A stretch of DNA of 64,000 nt from Bradyrhizobium sp. CCGUVB1N3 (GTDB taxonomy: Bacteria > Pseudomonadota > Alphaproteobacteria > Rhizobiales > Xanthobacteraceae): contig NZ_JANADR010000001.1 of the NCBI RefSeq assembly GCF_024199925.1, forward strand, positions 9,179,501 to 9,243,500, given 5' to 3'. Shown here in pieces: positions 1-9,206 of the stretch (positions are counted from its first letter, which is position 1; each line of letters begins with the position of its first letter). The notes under the pieces were generated by a model. That model saw only the letters and a program-made list of their open reading frames with translations. It did no database searches and was not told the origin of the DNA. The position numbers and the translations under genes are program-made.

Positions 1-712
1 CCGGGAACTGGTCCAGAGTGGACACATTGACGGAAGCTGCCTGACCATCACCGGTCGAACGATTGCCGACGAGTATGGCAGCTCCAACGTTCCGGATGGC
101 GAAGTGATTTTTGCGGCGGGCACACCCATTATGAGCGACGGGGGTGTCGCAGTGCTGAAGGGCAGTCTTTGCCCGGATGGCGCCGTGATCAAGGTTGCGG
201 GGCTGAAGAACCTGTCCTTTGAAGGGCCGGCACGTGTCTTCGAAGACGAAGAGGCATGTGTCGAAGCCGTGCGTAATCGCAGCTACCAGTCAGGCGAGGT
301 CCTCGTGATCCGCAACGAGGGACCGGTTGGCGGTCCCGGCATGCGCGAGATGCTCGGCGTCACGGCGCTGATCTATGGCCAGGGTATGGGCGAGAAGGTC
401 GCCCTCATCACCGACGGGCGTTTTTCCGGCGCGACACGCGGCATGTGCATCGGCTACGTGTCCCCTGAAGCCTTTGTCGGAGGTCCGTTGGCGCTGGTGC
501 GCGACGGCGATAGAATAAGGATCGACGCCGGCGGCCGTCGCATGGACCTGCTGGTCGATGAACAAGAACTCGCAACGCGCCAGCGCGACTGGAAGCCGCG
601 GCCACCGCGCCACCGCGCCGGGGCCCTCGCGAAATATGCGCGCCTGGTCGGGCAGGCTCCGGGCGGAGCGGTCACTCACGAAGGACCTGCGGAATGGCCT
701 TGGTTCAGGTGA
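1..712 (+). CDS. Dihydroxy-acid dehydratase family protein (IlvD/Edd), C-terminal part
   Basis: The reading frame is open from base 2, so the start lies left of the window; about 236 codons are visible. IlvD/Edd enzymes are Fe-S dehydratases of sugar acids or branched-chain dihydroxy acids. Family landmarks are present: a GTPIMSDGG stretch, [12 protein letters not shown] (usually [11 protein letters not shown]) and [25 protein letters not shown] residues near the C-terminus. The usual TDGRFSG(G/T)xxG motif is slightly altered, as in the sugar-acid or catabolic branch. The tail after KYARLV is about 20 residues longer than the core. Placement before a catabolic ABC transporter suggests a catabolic rather than an isoleucine-valine role, but the substrate cannot be told from this fragment. 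Confidence 0.85.
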   Translation, partial: RELVQSGHIDGSCLTITGRTIADEYGSSNVPDGEVIFAAGTPIMSDGGVAVLKGSLCPDGAVIKVAGLKNLSFEGPARVFEDEEACVEAVRNRSYQSGEVLVIRNEGPVGGPGMREMLGVTALIYGQGMGEKVALITDGRFSGATRGMCIGYVSPEAFVGGPLALVRDGDRIRIDAGGRRMDLLVDEQELATRQRDWKPRPPRHRAGALAKYARLVGQAPGGAVTHEGPAEWPWFR

Positions 713-834
713 ACGGCTCGAGCGTTAGAACGGTATTCGTCTGGCAAGTTTCTTGCTAAGTCGATGTCAATCGTTAAGGGAATTGAACGGGGCGTTCGTA
801 TTCGGAGTCGCGCACGCATGAGGCGAGAGACGGC

Positions 835-1668
835 ATGAAGGTGTTGCCTTCAAGATCGGGTGAGGTGCCGGCGCGACAGCCTGCGACCGCAATGATCGAG
901 ATCGACCGTGTTTCGCAGATTTTTCAAACGTCGGCCCGCAAGGATCATCTTGCGCTGTCGGATATCTCGCTGACGATCGAAGAAGGCGCTTTCGTCTCCA
1001 TTCTCGGGCCGTCCGGCTGCGGCAAGTCGACGCTTCTCTACATCGTCGGTGGTTTCGTCAGCCCGACCAGCGGCTCTGCAAAAGTGAAGGGCAAGACGAT
1101 CACGGCGCCCGGGCCCGATCGCGGGCCCGTGTTTCAGGAGTTCGCGCTCTTTCCATGGAAGACCGTCCTCGGGAACGTCATGTATGGACCGCGTCAGCAA
1201 GGCGTCCGTACGACTGAGGCGGAGGCACAGAGCCGCGCGCTGATCGAGATGGTTGGCCTCAAGGGCTACGAGAATTTCTTTCCCAAGGAGCTGTCGGGCG
1301 GAATGAAGCAGCGCGTCGCGCTTGCCCGTACGCTCGCTTACCATCCCGAAGTGTTGCTGATGGATGAGCCCTTCGGAGCGCTCGATGCGCATACGCGTAC
1401 GCGGCTTCAGAACGACCTCTTGAACATCTGGGAACGTGACCGGAAGACGGTTCTGTTCGTGACGCACTCTGTCGATGAAGCGGTGTTTCTGTCGGACAAG
1501 GTCGTGATGATGTCGCGATCTCCCGGCCGCATCCGCCAGGTGATCGATATCGATCTGCCGCGGCCACGCCGGCGGGCCGAGCTGTTGCTCGACTCGCGCT
1601 ATCAGAAATACATCGTCGATATCGAGCGCATGTTCGATGATGGCGACGACGCTGGTGCGAACGCATGA
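835..1668 (+). CDS. ABC transporter ATP-binding protein, nitrate/sulfonate/taurine type
   Basis: The 277-residue nucleotide-binding subunit energises an importer at the inner face of the membrane. Walker A GPSGCGKST is at about residues 58-66, the signature LSGGMKQR at 153-160 and Walker B VLLMDEP at 173-179, followed by the D-loop GALD and a switch histidine in FVTHSVDEA. The stretch up to the second Met (base 892) is non-conserved, so translation could start there. It overlaps the first permease gene by 4 bp (ATGA), so the genes are translationally coupled. The SsuB/TauB/NrtD family handles small anions and heterocycles; the adjacent NicX-like gene hints at a pyridine or aromatic acid. No binding protein is visible downstream. 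Confidence 0.9.
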   Translation: MKVLPSRSGEVPARQPATAMIEIDRVSQIFQTSARKDHLALSDISLTIEEGAFVSILGPSGCGKSTLLYIVGGFVSPTSGSAKVKGKTITAPGPDRGPVFQEFALFPWKTVLGNVMYGPRQQGVRTTEAEAQSRALIEMVGLKGYENFFPKELSGGMKQRVALARTLAYHPEVLLMDEPFGALDAHTRTRLQNDLLNIWERDRKTVLFVTHSVDEAVFLSDKVVMMSRSPGRIRQVIDIDLPRPRRRAELLLDSRYQKYIVDIERMFDDGDDAGANA

Positions 1669-2450
1669 CTTGGTCCGCAGCCATTGGCCGGCGCGTTGCC
1701 CCCTTGCTCGCTTGCGTCGGGCTGCTCGCGGTGTGGCAGGTAGCGGCGCTTGCTCTGAAGAACGACAGCTTCCCGACCGCGCTCGAAGCCATGCGTGCGG
1801 TTCCGGCCATCCTTGGCGACAAGGAAGCCTTGATCAATATCCTGGCGTCGCTGCGTCGCATGGCGATCGGCTTCGCTGCCGCTGTCGCCGTTTCGATACC
1901 GCTCGGGCTCCTGATGGGGCGGAGCCGCGCCGTGGCGGCTTTCTTCAATCCGCTCCTGATGGTGATCTATCCCGTGCCGAAGGCGGCGTTGATGCCGATC
2001 ATCATGCTTTGGCTGGGCGTCGGCGATGTCGCCAAAACGCTTGTCATCTTCCTCGGCGTCAGCCTGCCGGTAATTTATCACAGCTTTGAAGGCGCCAAGG
2101 CGGTCGAAGAGAAGATGATATGGTCCGGAGCCGCCATGGGCCTGTCGTCTGTACAGCGCCTGGTCCGCATTGTGCTGCCGGCGGCGTTGCCGGAGATCCT
2201 GACCGGTTGTCGTACTGGACTTGTGCTGGCGCTGATCACCATGATCACCAGCGAGATGATCGCCCGCCAGTCCGGTGCCGGCAATATCCTCTTCAATGCG
2301 CTCGACATGGGCCAGTACGACACCGTCTTCGCAATGATCATCATCGTCGGTGCCATGGGGATAGGCCTTGATGCTGCCTTCGAGAAGGTCCGGGCACGCC
2401 TGGTGCGGTGGTCGGAGCCCCAGTTCGACCTGCCTCTGAGCTTTTCATGA
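1665..2450 (+). CDS. ABC transporter permease, SsuC/TauC type (first of two)
   Basis: This is a 261-residue inner-membrane permease of the BPD_transp_1 family. Several hydrophobic segments are visible, from the N-terminus (LLACVGLLAVWQVAALAL) to the end (TVFAMIIIVGAMGIGLDAAF). The cytoplasmic EAA-type loop is GAAMGLSSVQRLVRIVLP, the docking site for the ATPase. The start overlaps the ATPase stop and the stop overlaps the next permease start, each as ATGA, so three genes form one coupled operon. A paired, non-identical second permease suggests a heterodimeric channel rather than the homodimer usual in SsuABC systems. Confidence 0.88.
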   Translation: MTWSAAIGRRVAPLLACVGLLAVWQVAALALKNDSFPTALEAMRAVPAILGDKEALINILASLRRMAIGFAAAVAVSIPLGLLMGRSRAVAAFFNPLLMVIYPVPKAALMPIIMLWLGVGDVAKTLVIFLGVSLPVIYHSFEGAKAVEEKMIWSGAAMGLSSVQRLVRIVLPAALPEILTGCRTGLVLALITMITSEMIARQSGAGNILFNALDMGQYDTVFAMIIIVGAMGIGLDAAFEKVRARLVRWSEPQFDLPLSFS

Positions 2451-3214
2451 AGTCGCGCGCGCTCTCCATGGACATCCTCCTCGGGCTTCTGCCGATCGCC
2501 TTGCTCATCGCATTGTGGCAGGGCCTGGTATCGTTTGGAGTGGCGCCGGTCGCGTTGCTGCCTCCACCGGGTTTCGTCTTTGCGCGACTGCTGCAACTGC
2601 TAGCCACCGTCGGTTTTCAGCAGGAGATCATCGCGACACTGTTCCGGCTTTTCGCCGGGTTCCTGATTGCGGTCGCGCTGGGCGTCACCATCGGTATGGT
2701 GGCGGCCGCGAGTCCCGCGATCAACGCCATCGTGCGGCCGCTCGTACGTGTTCTTGCGCCGCTGCCCAAAGTCGCACTTTATCCGGCGCTGCTGCTATTG
2801 CTCGGCTTCAGCCATGGATCGAAGATCGCGCTGGTCGCTGCGGACGCGCTGTTTCCGATCCTTCTGTCTACCTATTATGGTGCCTCCACCGTGGAGCAGA
2901 AGCTGATCTGGTCGGCGATGGCGGCCGGCACGCCACGGCGGGAGATCCTGCTCAAGGTCGTGTTGCCGGCTGCGATGCCCTCGATCCTGACGGGTTGCCG
3001 GATCGGGCTTGTCATTTCGTGCATCGTGGTGTTCCTGGCCGAGATGATCGCGTCGACCGACGGCCTTGGCCATGTGCTGATCACCGCGGCCCGCACGTTC
3101 CAGGCTGTTGACATGTTCGTGCCGTTGATCACCATCTCGCTGCTCGGATTGATCCTGAACGCCCTCTTGCAGGCTGCGCGGTCGTACCTGCTGCGGGGTT
3201 TTCCCGAGGCGTGA
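2447..3214 (+). CDS. ABC transporter permease, SsuC/TauC type (second of two)
   Basis: This 255-residue permease is paralogous to the preceding one, with the same fold and an EAA-like loop (MAAGTPRREILLKVVLP). I chose the ATG at 2447 because it overlaps the upstream TGA as ATGA; an in-frame ATG at 2408 would add 13 non-conserved residues inside the upstream gene. Six hydrophobic segments are apparent. It probably pairs with the upstream permease. The next gene follows after 44 bp, which include a purine-rich stretch. Confidence 0.88.
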   Translation: MKSRALSMDILLGLLPIALLIALWQGLVSFGVAPVALLPPPGFVFARLLQLLATVGFQQEIIATLFRLFAGFLIAVALGVTIGMVAAASPAINAIVRPLVRVLAPLPKVALYPALLLLLGFSHGSKIALVAADALFPILLSTYYGASTVEQKLIWSAMAAGTPRREILLKVVLPAAMPSILTGCRIGLVISCIVVFLAEMIASTDGLGHVLITAARTFQAVDMFVPLITISLLGLILNALLQAARSYLLRGFPEA

Positions 3215-3258
3215 TCTGACCGAACAACAACAACAACAGAGAAGTCGGGGAGTGAATC

Positions 3259-4305
3259 ATGCTGGCAGATCGGATCGAGGCGAAATGGATCGACGCGTTC
3301 TGCGAAATTTTTGAGCGGTGCGCCGTCAAGGCCGGCGATACGGCCGCTATTCTATCGGAAACCCAGTCGCGTGCGCTCAACGTGCATCTGGCGGAGCTCG
3401 CTCTGCTGCGTCTCGGTGCACGACCGTTCCATGTCGTTATGCCGTCTCCGAGAAACCGCCATATCGTGCCCGTCCGTTCCACCGGGGCGAGTGAGGCGAT
3501 CCAGCGGATGGCGCCCGTCATCAGCGCCCTGCAGCAGGCTGGTTTCGTGGTCGATTGTACCATCGAAGGCCTGATGCACGCCGTGGAGACGCCGGAGATC
3601 CTCAAGGCCGGTGCCCGAATTCTCGTGATCTCCAATGAGCACCCCGAAGCGCTCGAGCGCATGGTGCCGGATCCGGCGCTAGAAAAGCGGGTTCGCGCCG
3701 CGGCGAAGATGCTGCGGGGGACGAAGCGGATGCGCGTCACCTCGAAGGCAGGCACGGCGCTCGATGTCGACATGGTCGGGGCTTCGACTGTCGGGGTCTG
3801 GGGGTGGACCGACAAGCCGGGTACGCTGGCACATTGGCCGGGCGGCATCGTCGTCAGCTTTCCGAAGAGCGGGACCATCAACGGGACGCTGGTCATGGCT
3901 CCCGGCGACATCAATCTCACTTTCAAGCGTTACCTGACTTCGCCAGTGAAGATGACGTTGAAAGACGACTATGTCGTCGAACTCGAAGGTGAGGGCACCG
4001 ACGCCGCCATGATGCGCGCCTATCTTGCCGCGTGGGGTGACCGGGAGGCCTATGCGGTATCGCATGTCGGCTTCGGCATGAACCCGGGCGCGCGCTATGA
4101 GGCCTTGTCGATGTACGATCAACGCGACACCAACGGCACCGAACTGCGCGCGGTCTCCGGCAACTTCCTGTTCTCGACCGGCGCGAATGAATTTGCCGGT
4201 CGCTACACGGCGGGGCATTTCGATCTGCCCATGATGGGAACCACGATCGAGCTCGACGGCGTTGCGGTCGTGCGTGACGGCGTGCTGCAGGACGTGTTCG
4301 GCTAG
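3259..4305 (+). CDS. NicX-like Fe(II) extradiol dioxygenase (2,5-dihydroxypyridine 5,6-dioxygenase family)
   Basis: The 348-residue protein resembles NicX, which cleaves 2,5-dihydroxypyridine to N-formylmaleamate in the maleamate branch of nicotinate degradation; the fold is shared with M29 leucyl aminopeptidases. Candidate iron ligands are His269 (SHVGFGMN), His320 and Asp322 (AGHFDLPM). The His-x50-His-x-Asp spacing closely matches the H265/H318/D320 triad I recall for Pseudomonas NicX, and length is almost identical (about 350). It follows the ABC transporter genes on the same strand, suggesting import of a pyridine or related ring compound. The other maleamate-pathway genes (NicD, NicE, NicF) are not visible nearby, so substrate is open. 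An aminopeptidase-like role is the alternative. Confidence 0.72.
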   Translation: MLADRIEAKWIDAFCEIFERCAVKAGDTAAILSETQSRALNVHLAELALLRLGARPFHVVMPSPRNRHIVPVRSTGASEAIQRMAPVISALQQAGFVVDCTIEGLMHAVETPEILKAGARILVISNEHPEALERMVPDPALEKRVRAAAKMLRGTKRMRVTSKAGTALDVDMVGASTVGVWGWTDKPGTLAHWPGGIVVSFPKSGTINGTLVMAPGDINLTFKRYLTSPVKMTLKDDYVVELEGEGTDAAMMRAYLAAWGDREAYAVSHVGFGMNPGARYEALSMYDQRDTNGTELRAVSGNFLFSTGANEFAGRYTAGHFDLPMMGTTIELDGVAVVRDGVLQDVFG

Positions 4306-5294
4306 TCGCGGTCGAGCACTGGCGGCCGCGCAAGGCCAAAGTGCCGGAGCAGGTCGACCATCGCCTTGAGTCGCGTCTCGCGATAGGCGTCGACATCGAG
4401 GCCTGAATAGTCGAGGAAGCCCGCACCGGTACGGAGTCCGATCCGGCCTTCCTGCATGTTACGGGAAATGACCTCCGGCGCCCGATAGCGGTCACTACCG
4501 AGCGCCCCTTCGAGATAGCGGCTGGCGTAGTAGAGAATATCGCCGCCGCCCCAATCGATGAACTCCAGGAGCCCCAGGACCGCATAGCGGAAGCCGAATC
4601 CGTAGCGGATCGCCTTGTCGATCTCCTCGGCGCTGGCAACGCCTTCCTCGACCATGCGCGCAGCCTCGTTCATGGCGAGTGCCTGGATGCGCGGGACGAT
4701 GAAGCCGGGCGTTGCGGCGCAGACCACCGGCACCTTGCCGATGCCTTCGAGCATCACCTTGACTTGATCGACAACGGCCGGATCGGTGGCGGCTCCCGGC
4801 GAGACCTCGACGAGCGGGATCAAATAGGCCGGATTGAGCCAATGCACGTTGAGAAAGCGGCCGGGATGTTCGATCGCACTGGAGAGGTCGTCGACGAGGA
4901 TCGTCGATGTCGTGGAAGCGATGATGATGTCGCGCGCAACCAGCCTTGATGCGGCGGCAAGCACCTCGCGCTTGAGCTCGACGACCTCAGGGACTCCTTC
5001 GAAGACCAGGCCGGCGCCGGACAGGGCTGCATCACCTTGACTGGCCGGAACCACCGAGACACGCGTGGCAAGGGTGCCTGCCTGCGTATCGGTGAGCAGT
5101 CCCGGGCGCGCAAGACTCGCGAACGCTTTTCTGACCTCGCCCAACGCATCGGCCTCAAGCCTTGCGAAGTCCTCTGCAGAGCGGGCCTTGATGTCGATCA
5201 TGGTGACCGCGTGCCCGGCGTAGGCGAACGCCACAGCAATTCCACGGCCCATGCGGCCGGCGCCGAGACAGGCAATGTTGGCACGCGATGTCAT
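4302..5294 (-). CDS. 3-hydroxyacyl-CoA dehydrogenase family protein
   Basis: This 330-residue NAD-dependent dehydrogenase oxidises a 3-hydroxyacyl-CoA to the 3-oxoacyl-CoA. The N-terminal Rossmann motif is GAGRMGRGIA (residues 11-20), and the catalytic histidine lies in NVHWLNPAYLIPLVEV, a variant of the H-x-F/L-x-P family signature. It is the last gene of a five-gene minus-strand operon and begins 2 bp after the preceding stop. It overlaps the convergent NicX-like gene by 4 bp at the stop codons. Length is like stand-alone HBD or crystallin-type enzymes rather than the fused FadB. The operon context points to beta-oxidation-like breakdown of a ring-derived acyl-CoA. Confidence 0.87.
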   Translation of the reverse strand: MTSRANIACLGAGRMGRGIAVAFAYAGHAVTMIDIKARSAEDFARLEADALGEVRKAFASLARPGLLTDTQAGTLATRVSVVPASQGDAALSGAGLVFEGVPEVVELKREVLAAASRLVARDIIIASTTSTILVDDLSSAIEHPGRFLNVHWLNPAYLIPLVEVSPGAATDPAVVDQVKVMLEGIGKVPVVCAATPGFIVPRIQALAMNEAARMVEEGVASAEEIDKAIRYGFGFRYAVLGLLEFIDWGGGDILYYASRYLEGALGSDRYRAPEVISRNMQEGRIGLRTGAGFLDYSGLDVDAYRETRLKAMVDLLRHFGLARPPVLDRD

Positions 5295-5296
5295 GG

Positions 5297-6385
5297 TCAG
5301 AACCCCTCGCGCAGCAGCTTCTGTAGTTCAGGCTGGCTGAGGTGGCCGAGCCCCAAAGCCGCGAGTGTGCGGCCGCCTTCCGCAAAATCCTCACCGCAGA
5401 TTGCGCCGCCGATGGCGAGAAAGGCCCTCGCGAGCGGTGTTGCAACGCCGGCCAGCCCGGCCACCGAGACGAGGAGCGAGAGCCCGAGCCGCAGGTCTTC
5501 CCGCATGTAGCGGTGGTCTCTCAGCACGAGCCGCTCGCGCCAATCGCCGGAGTCGGTGAGGCGATCGTGCGAGCCGCGGCCATACATCCAGAGTTCGCCC
5601 TCCTTTGCGTAATGGTGGGCGAGCGGGAAGTGCGGGGCTCCGTAGCCGAGCTTTTCGCGCACCGCTATACGCTCGGCATCGAGCGCATCCGTCACCCGGC
5701 GGATCGCGGCCTGTGTTCCTTCCTTGTGGATGTCCCAGCGTTCAAAATGCTCGATCGGACCGGCGTTCATGACGATCAGCGGCGGATGAATGATCGGTCC
5801 CGCGTTCATCAAAGCGCCGGAGAGAGCGTCTCCACAGGGTTCGATCGCACCAGGAAAGGCGCGGCCGATCACATCGAGCGCGTGCGGCGCCTCGCTCAGC
5901 GGGAACACGCCGACCGGCAGTCGCTTGGCGCGGATCGTAATCGCGACCTCGAACGGCCCATGCTTGCGCGTCAGCCAGGGCAGCGTGCCGGTTTCGGCGA
6001 AGCTTGCCTTGGCGCGATTACCGCAGTCGCGCAGAGCCAGAGCGAAGATCATCGAGCCGAAGGTTGCCGGCGGCAGAAACACGACCTGTCCGTCCCGCAG
6101 GTGCGGTGCCAGCAGGCGAGCGATATCCGGTTGTGCAAAGGCCGGCGCGGGGCACAGGATCAGCTCGGTCCCGCTGACCGCCTCGCCAATGTCGGTCGTC
6201 ACCAGTGCGAGCTTTGCGTCGTGCCGACCATTGTGGTCCTTGACGAGAATGCGCGAACCGTCCTCGCGGTGGGCCGCTACTTCATCCCCATTGCGCCGCC
6301 AGAGCCGAACCTCGTGCCCGGACATTGCAAAATCGCCGGCCGCGGCGAACGAGCCATTGCCACCACCCAGTACGGCAATCTTCAC
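5297..6385 (-). CDS. NAD/NADP octopine/nopaline dehydrogenase family protein
   Basis: The 362-residue protein starts with a dinucleotide-binding motif (MKIAVLGGGNGSFAAAGDFA) and has the all-helical C-terminal half of the opine dehydrogenase family; IIHPPLIVMNAGPIE-type residues occur in the centre. These enzymes reduce the imine formed between an amino acid and an oxo acid, or run the reverse oxidation. It overlaps the upstream ligase gene by 4 bp and precedes the 3-hydroxyacyl-CoA dehydrogenase. In this operon an imine- or C-N-handling dehydrogenase fits a nitrogen-containing substrate, which is inference. A ketopantoate-reductase-like role is the alternative. Confidence 0.75.
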   Translation of the reverse strand: MKIAVLGGGNGSFAAAGDFAMSGHEVRLWRRNGDEVAAHREDGSRILVKDHNGRHDAKLALVTTDIGEAVSGTELILCPAPAFAQPDIARLLAPHLRDGQVVFLPPATFGSMIFALALRDCGNRAKASFAETGTLPWLTRKHGPFEVAITIRAKRLPVGVFPLSEAPHALDVIGRAFPGAIEPCGDALSGALMNAGPIIHPPLIVMNAGPIEHFERWDIHKEGTQAAIRRVTDALDAERIAVREKLGYGAPHFPLAHHYAKEGELWMYGRGSHDRLTDSGDWRERLVLRDHRYMREDLRLGLSLLVSVAGLAGVATPLARAFLAIGGAICGEDFAEGGRTLAALGLGHLSQPELQKLLREGF

Positions 6386-7917
6386 GAGACTTCTCCTTGT
6401 GAGCGGGACTGTGCATCGAGCTGCTTCAGCAGAAAATGCTGGACCTTGCCGAGCGCCGTGCGCGGCAGGTCGGCGACAAAGACGATCTCGCGTGGAACCT
6501 TGTAGCGCGCGAGCTGTGTCTTCAAATGCGTCTTCAACTGGTCCGCCGCGAGCCGACGGCCCGATCGCGGGATCACATAGGCGATCGGGACTTCATCCCA
6601 GCGCGGATCGGGCCTGCCGATCACGGCGCATTCGCTGACGTCGGGATGCTCCAGCAGGACGCGTTCGACCTCGGCCGGATAGATATTTTCGCCGCCGGAG
6701 ACGATCAGGTTGTTCTTACGATCCCGGATCCAGAAATACCCGTCGTCGTCGCACAGGCCGATATCGCCGGTGCGATACCAGCCGTCGCGCAATGCTTCGC
6801 GAGTAGCAATCTCGTTGCCCCAATATTCGAAGAAGACGTTGGGGCCGCGCACCGCGATCTCGCCGGGCGTGCCCGGCGGCACCTCGTCGCCCTCGTCGCC
6901 GATCACCTTCGCCTCACAGCAGAGCCCCGGGAGGCCTGTTGAGCCTGTGCGCGAGAGGTCGCCGCCGAACCGGGTGTAGACGGCGATCGGGCAGGTCTCG
7001 GTCGAGCCGTAGATCTGCAAGACCGGAACGCCACGCGCAACGAAACGTTCGATCAGGTGCGGCGGCACAATGGTCGATCCCGTGGCGATAGCTTTCAAGG
7101 ACGAAAGATCGGCCGCAGCCCAACCGGGATGATCGCTCACCGCCTGGATGATCGCCGGCACCAAGACGGTCAGCGTCGGCCGATCGCGCTCGAAGCTGGC
7201 GAGCGTTGCCTCCGGCGTGAAACGCGAATGAATCGTAACCGTCGCACCCACGTGCAGAGCCGGCGTGGTCTGGATATTGAGTCCGCCGACATGAAAAAAC
7301 GGCAGCACTGTCAGCACGTGGTCGTCCGACGTCAGACTGTGCATATGCTGGCTCATGACGCCGTTCCAGAACAGCGCTTCCTGCCGCAGCACGGCACCCT
7401 TCGGCCGGCCGGTCGTACCCGACGTGTAGACGATGAGCAGAGGGGAGGAGAGATCGGCATGCGGATTGCGCCCATCAAGGTCGCCGCATTCCAGCAGTGA
7501 AGCAAACGTGTCGCCGTGCGGCGGCGCGAAGTCGAGACCAAGAAGGCTGACGCCCGGCAGGCTTCGCTCCAGCTCCGGAATAACGCCGGCAAAGGCCTCT
7601 TCGAGCACCAGCACCTTGGCGCCGGCATCCGTGAGGATGAAGAGCTGCTCGGCAACCGCGAGCCGCCAGTTTAGCGGGACCAGTATGGCGCCAAGCCGCG
7701 CGCATGCGTAGAGCAGGACGAGGTGCTCGGGTCGGTTCAGGCTGAGGATCGCGACGCGATCGCCGCGGCCGACGCCGAACCCGGCCTTCAAAGCGCCGGC
7801 GGTCCGCTCGATGCGCGCGGCAAAGGCTGCATAACTCAAGCTCTCGCCTTGGAAATGGATGGCGGGCTTGTCCGGCGCGAATGCGGCGTTGCGATCGATC
7901 AGATGACAGAGATCCAC
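6382..7917 (-). CDS. AMP-binding acyl-CoA ligase, long/medium-chain type
   Basis: ANL-superfamily ligase of 511 residues that activates a carboxylic acid to its CoA thioester via an acyl-adenylate. The P-loop is IVYTSGTTGRPKG, the hinge region is GDIGLCDDDGYFWIRDRKNN and the A10 lysine lies in PRTALGKVQHF. I chose the GTG at 7917, 2 bp after the stop of the acyl-CoA dehydrogenase gene; a longer frame up to 8013 would overlap that gene and adds 32 low-complexity, Arg-rich residues typical of a shadow. It ends in a 4-bp overlap with the next gene. It is a second ligase in the cluster, distinct from the benzoate-type ligase at 15912, so it may reactivate a ring-opened acid. Confidence 0.87.
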   Translation of the reverse strand: MDLCHLIDRNAAFAPDKPAIHFQGESLSYAAFAARIERTAGALKAGFGVGRGDRVAILSLNRPEHLVLLYACARLGAILVPLNWRLAVAEQLFILTDAGAKVLVLEEAFAGVIPELERSLPGVSLLGLDFAPPHGDTFASLLECGDLDGRNPHADLSSPLLIVYTSGTTGRPKGAVLRQEALFWNGVMSQHMHSLTSDDHVLTVLPFFHVGGLNIQTTPALHVGATVTIHSRFTPEATLASFERDRPTLTVLVPAIIQAVSDHPGWAAADLSSLKAIATGSTIVPPHLIERFVARGVPVLQIYGSTETCPIAVYTRFGGDLSRTGSTGLPGLCCEAKVIGDEGDEVPPGTPGEIAVRGPNVFFEYWGNEIATREALRDGWYRTGDIGLCDDDGYFWIRDRKNNLIVSGGENIYPAEVERVLLEHPDVSECAVIGRPDPRWDEVPIAYVIPRSGRRLAADQLKTHLKTQLARYKVPREIVFVADLPRTALGKVQHFLLKQLDAQSRSQGEVS

Positions 7918-7919
7918 CG

Positions 7920-9206
7920 TCAGTCGTCCGATTCGCCGGGCTCGTACAGCGCCTCGCGCCCGATGCGATCGAGGCAGAGCTCGGCGGTCCAGGGCAGCAT
8001 CAGCGAGCCGCAACGGCTATCGCGATAGATTCGCTCCAGCGGCAATGATTTGAGCATGGCCTGGCCGCCGCACGTGCGGATCGCCAGAGTTGCGAGCTCA
8101 TTGGCACCCTCCATGACCGAATATTGCGCGGCGTAGGCCCGCAACACCTGTTCCTTGCTCGGGTTGGCGCGGGCTTCCGTGACCGCCTGAAACCAGATCG
8201 CCTTGATCTGCTCGAGCTTGATCTGCATTTGCGCGACCGCGATCTGCTTGGTCGGATACATCCTGCGCTTGACCGGCGGCATGCCTGGAACCTCGCCGCG
8301 CAAATAGCGCACGGTGAAATCGTAGGCGGCTTGTGCCAGACCCATATAGGTCGGCGACAAGGTCAGGAACATGTGCGGCCAGCGCATTGCCGCCTGGAAA
8401 TAGACGCCGCGCGGCATCAGGGCAGCATCTTCCGGCACGAACACCTCCTTGAACAGGAGCGTGCGCGAGACCGTCCCGCGCATCCCAAGCGGATCCCAAT
8501 CCCCGACCACAGATACGCCTTCCGCCTTGGCGGGAATGGCGAGGTAGAGCGTATTGCGCCTTGAAGCCTTTTCGCCTTCCTTTACCTCGGTGCAGAGAAC
8601 GCCGTAGTAGTCGGCGTGGCCCGAGAGTGAAGCAAAGATCTTCTTGCCGTTGATGATCCAGCCGCCGCCAACGGGCTTCGCCTCGGTGCCGAAAGCAATG
8701 CCGCCTGCGGCCGCCGCGCCGCCCTCCGAGAACGGCTGCGAGTAGATCGCACCATCCTCGACGATGCGCTTGTAGTGGACCGCGCGACGACGCTCGTGCT
8801 CCGCGCGCGTGGCCTCGTCCATGTCGAGGTCGTCTGCCAGCGGACCCGACCATAGCGTCGAGCACACATGCATGTTCCAGGTCAGTGCGGTCGCGCCGCA
8901 ATAGCGGCCGATCTCGGCTGCAGCGAGCGCATAAGTCTGGTAATCGGCGCCCAGCCCGCCGTGCTTCTTGGGAATAGCGATACCGAGCAGGCCGACGCGG
9001 TGCAGATCGCGATAGTTCTCGGTCGGGAACACCGCGTCGCGATCATAGGCTGCGGCGCGGCCGGCGAACACGCTCTGACCGATCTCCTGCGCCCGCGCGA
9101 TGATGGCTGTCTGCTCGCCGTCCAGACGGAATGCGACGGGATCGAAGATCGGCGCATCGAGCGCGAGCTTGTCGGCTGTGCTGCTCTTGCTGACTTGCTT
9201 GGTCAC
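7920..9206 (-). CDS. Acyl-CoA dehydrogenase family protein
   Basis: The 428-residue flavoprotein has N-terminal helices (IIARAQEIGQSVF), a middle beta-domain with the substrate/FAD-contact region MRGTVSRTLLFKEVFVPED, and a C-terminal helical domain ending IYRDSRCGSLMLPWTAE. The FRLDGEQ and KHGGLGADYQT parts fit the FadE/CaiA fold. It introduces an alpha-beta double bond into an acyl-CoA and needs an electron-transfer flavoprotein encoded elsewhere. It overlaps the upstream hydrolase gene by 4 bp. The C-terminal motif also resembles DszC/HpaB-like flavin oxidases, so an oxygenase role is less likely but possible. Confidence 0.87.
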   Translation of the reverse strand: MTKQVSKSSTADKLALDAPIFDPVAFRLDGEQTAIIARAQEIGQSVFAGRAAAYDRDAVFPTENYRDLHRVGLLGIAIPKKHGGLGADYQTYALAAAEIGRYCGATALTWNMHVCSTLWSGPLADDLDMDEATRAEHERRRAVHYKRIVEDGAIYSQPFSEGGAAAAGGIAFGTEAKPVGGGWIINGKKIFASLSGHADYYGVLCTEVKEGEKASRRNTLYLAIPAKAEGVSVVGDWDPLGMRGTVSRTLLFKEVFVPEDAALMPRGVYFQAAMRWPHMFLTLSPTYMGLAQAAYDFTVRYLRGEVPGMPPVKRRMYPTKQIAVAQMQIKLEQIKAIWFQAVTEARANPSKEQVLRAYAAQYSVMEGANELATLAIRTCGGQAMLKSLPLERIYRDSRCGSLMLPWTAELCLDRIGREALYEPGESDD

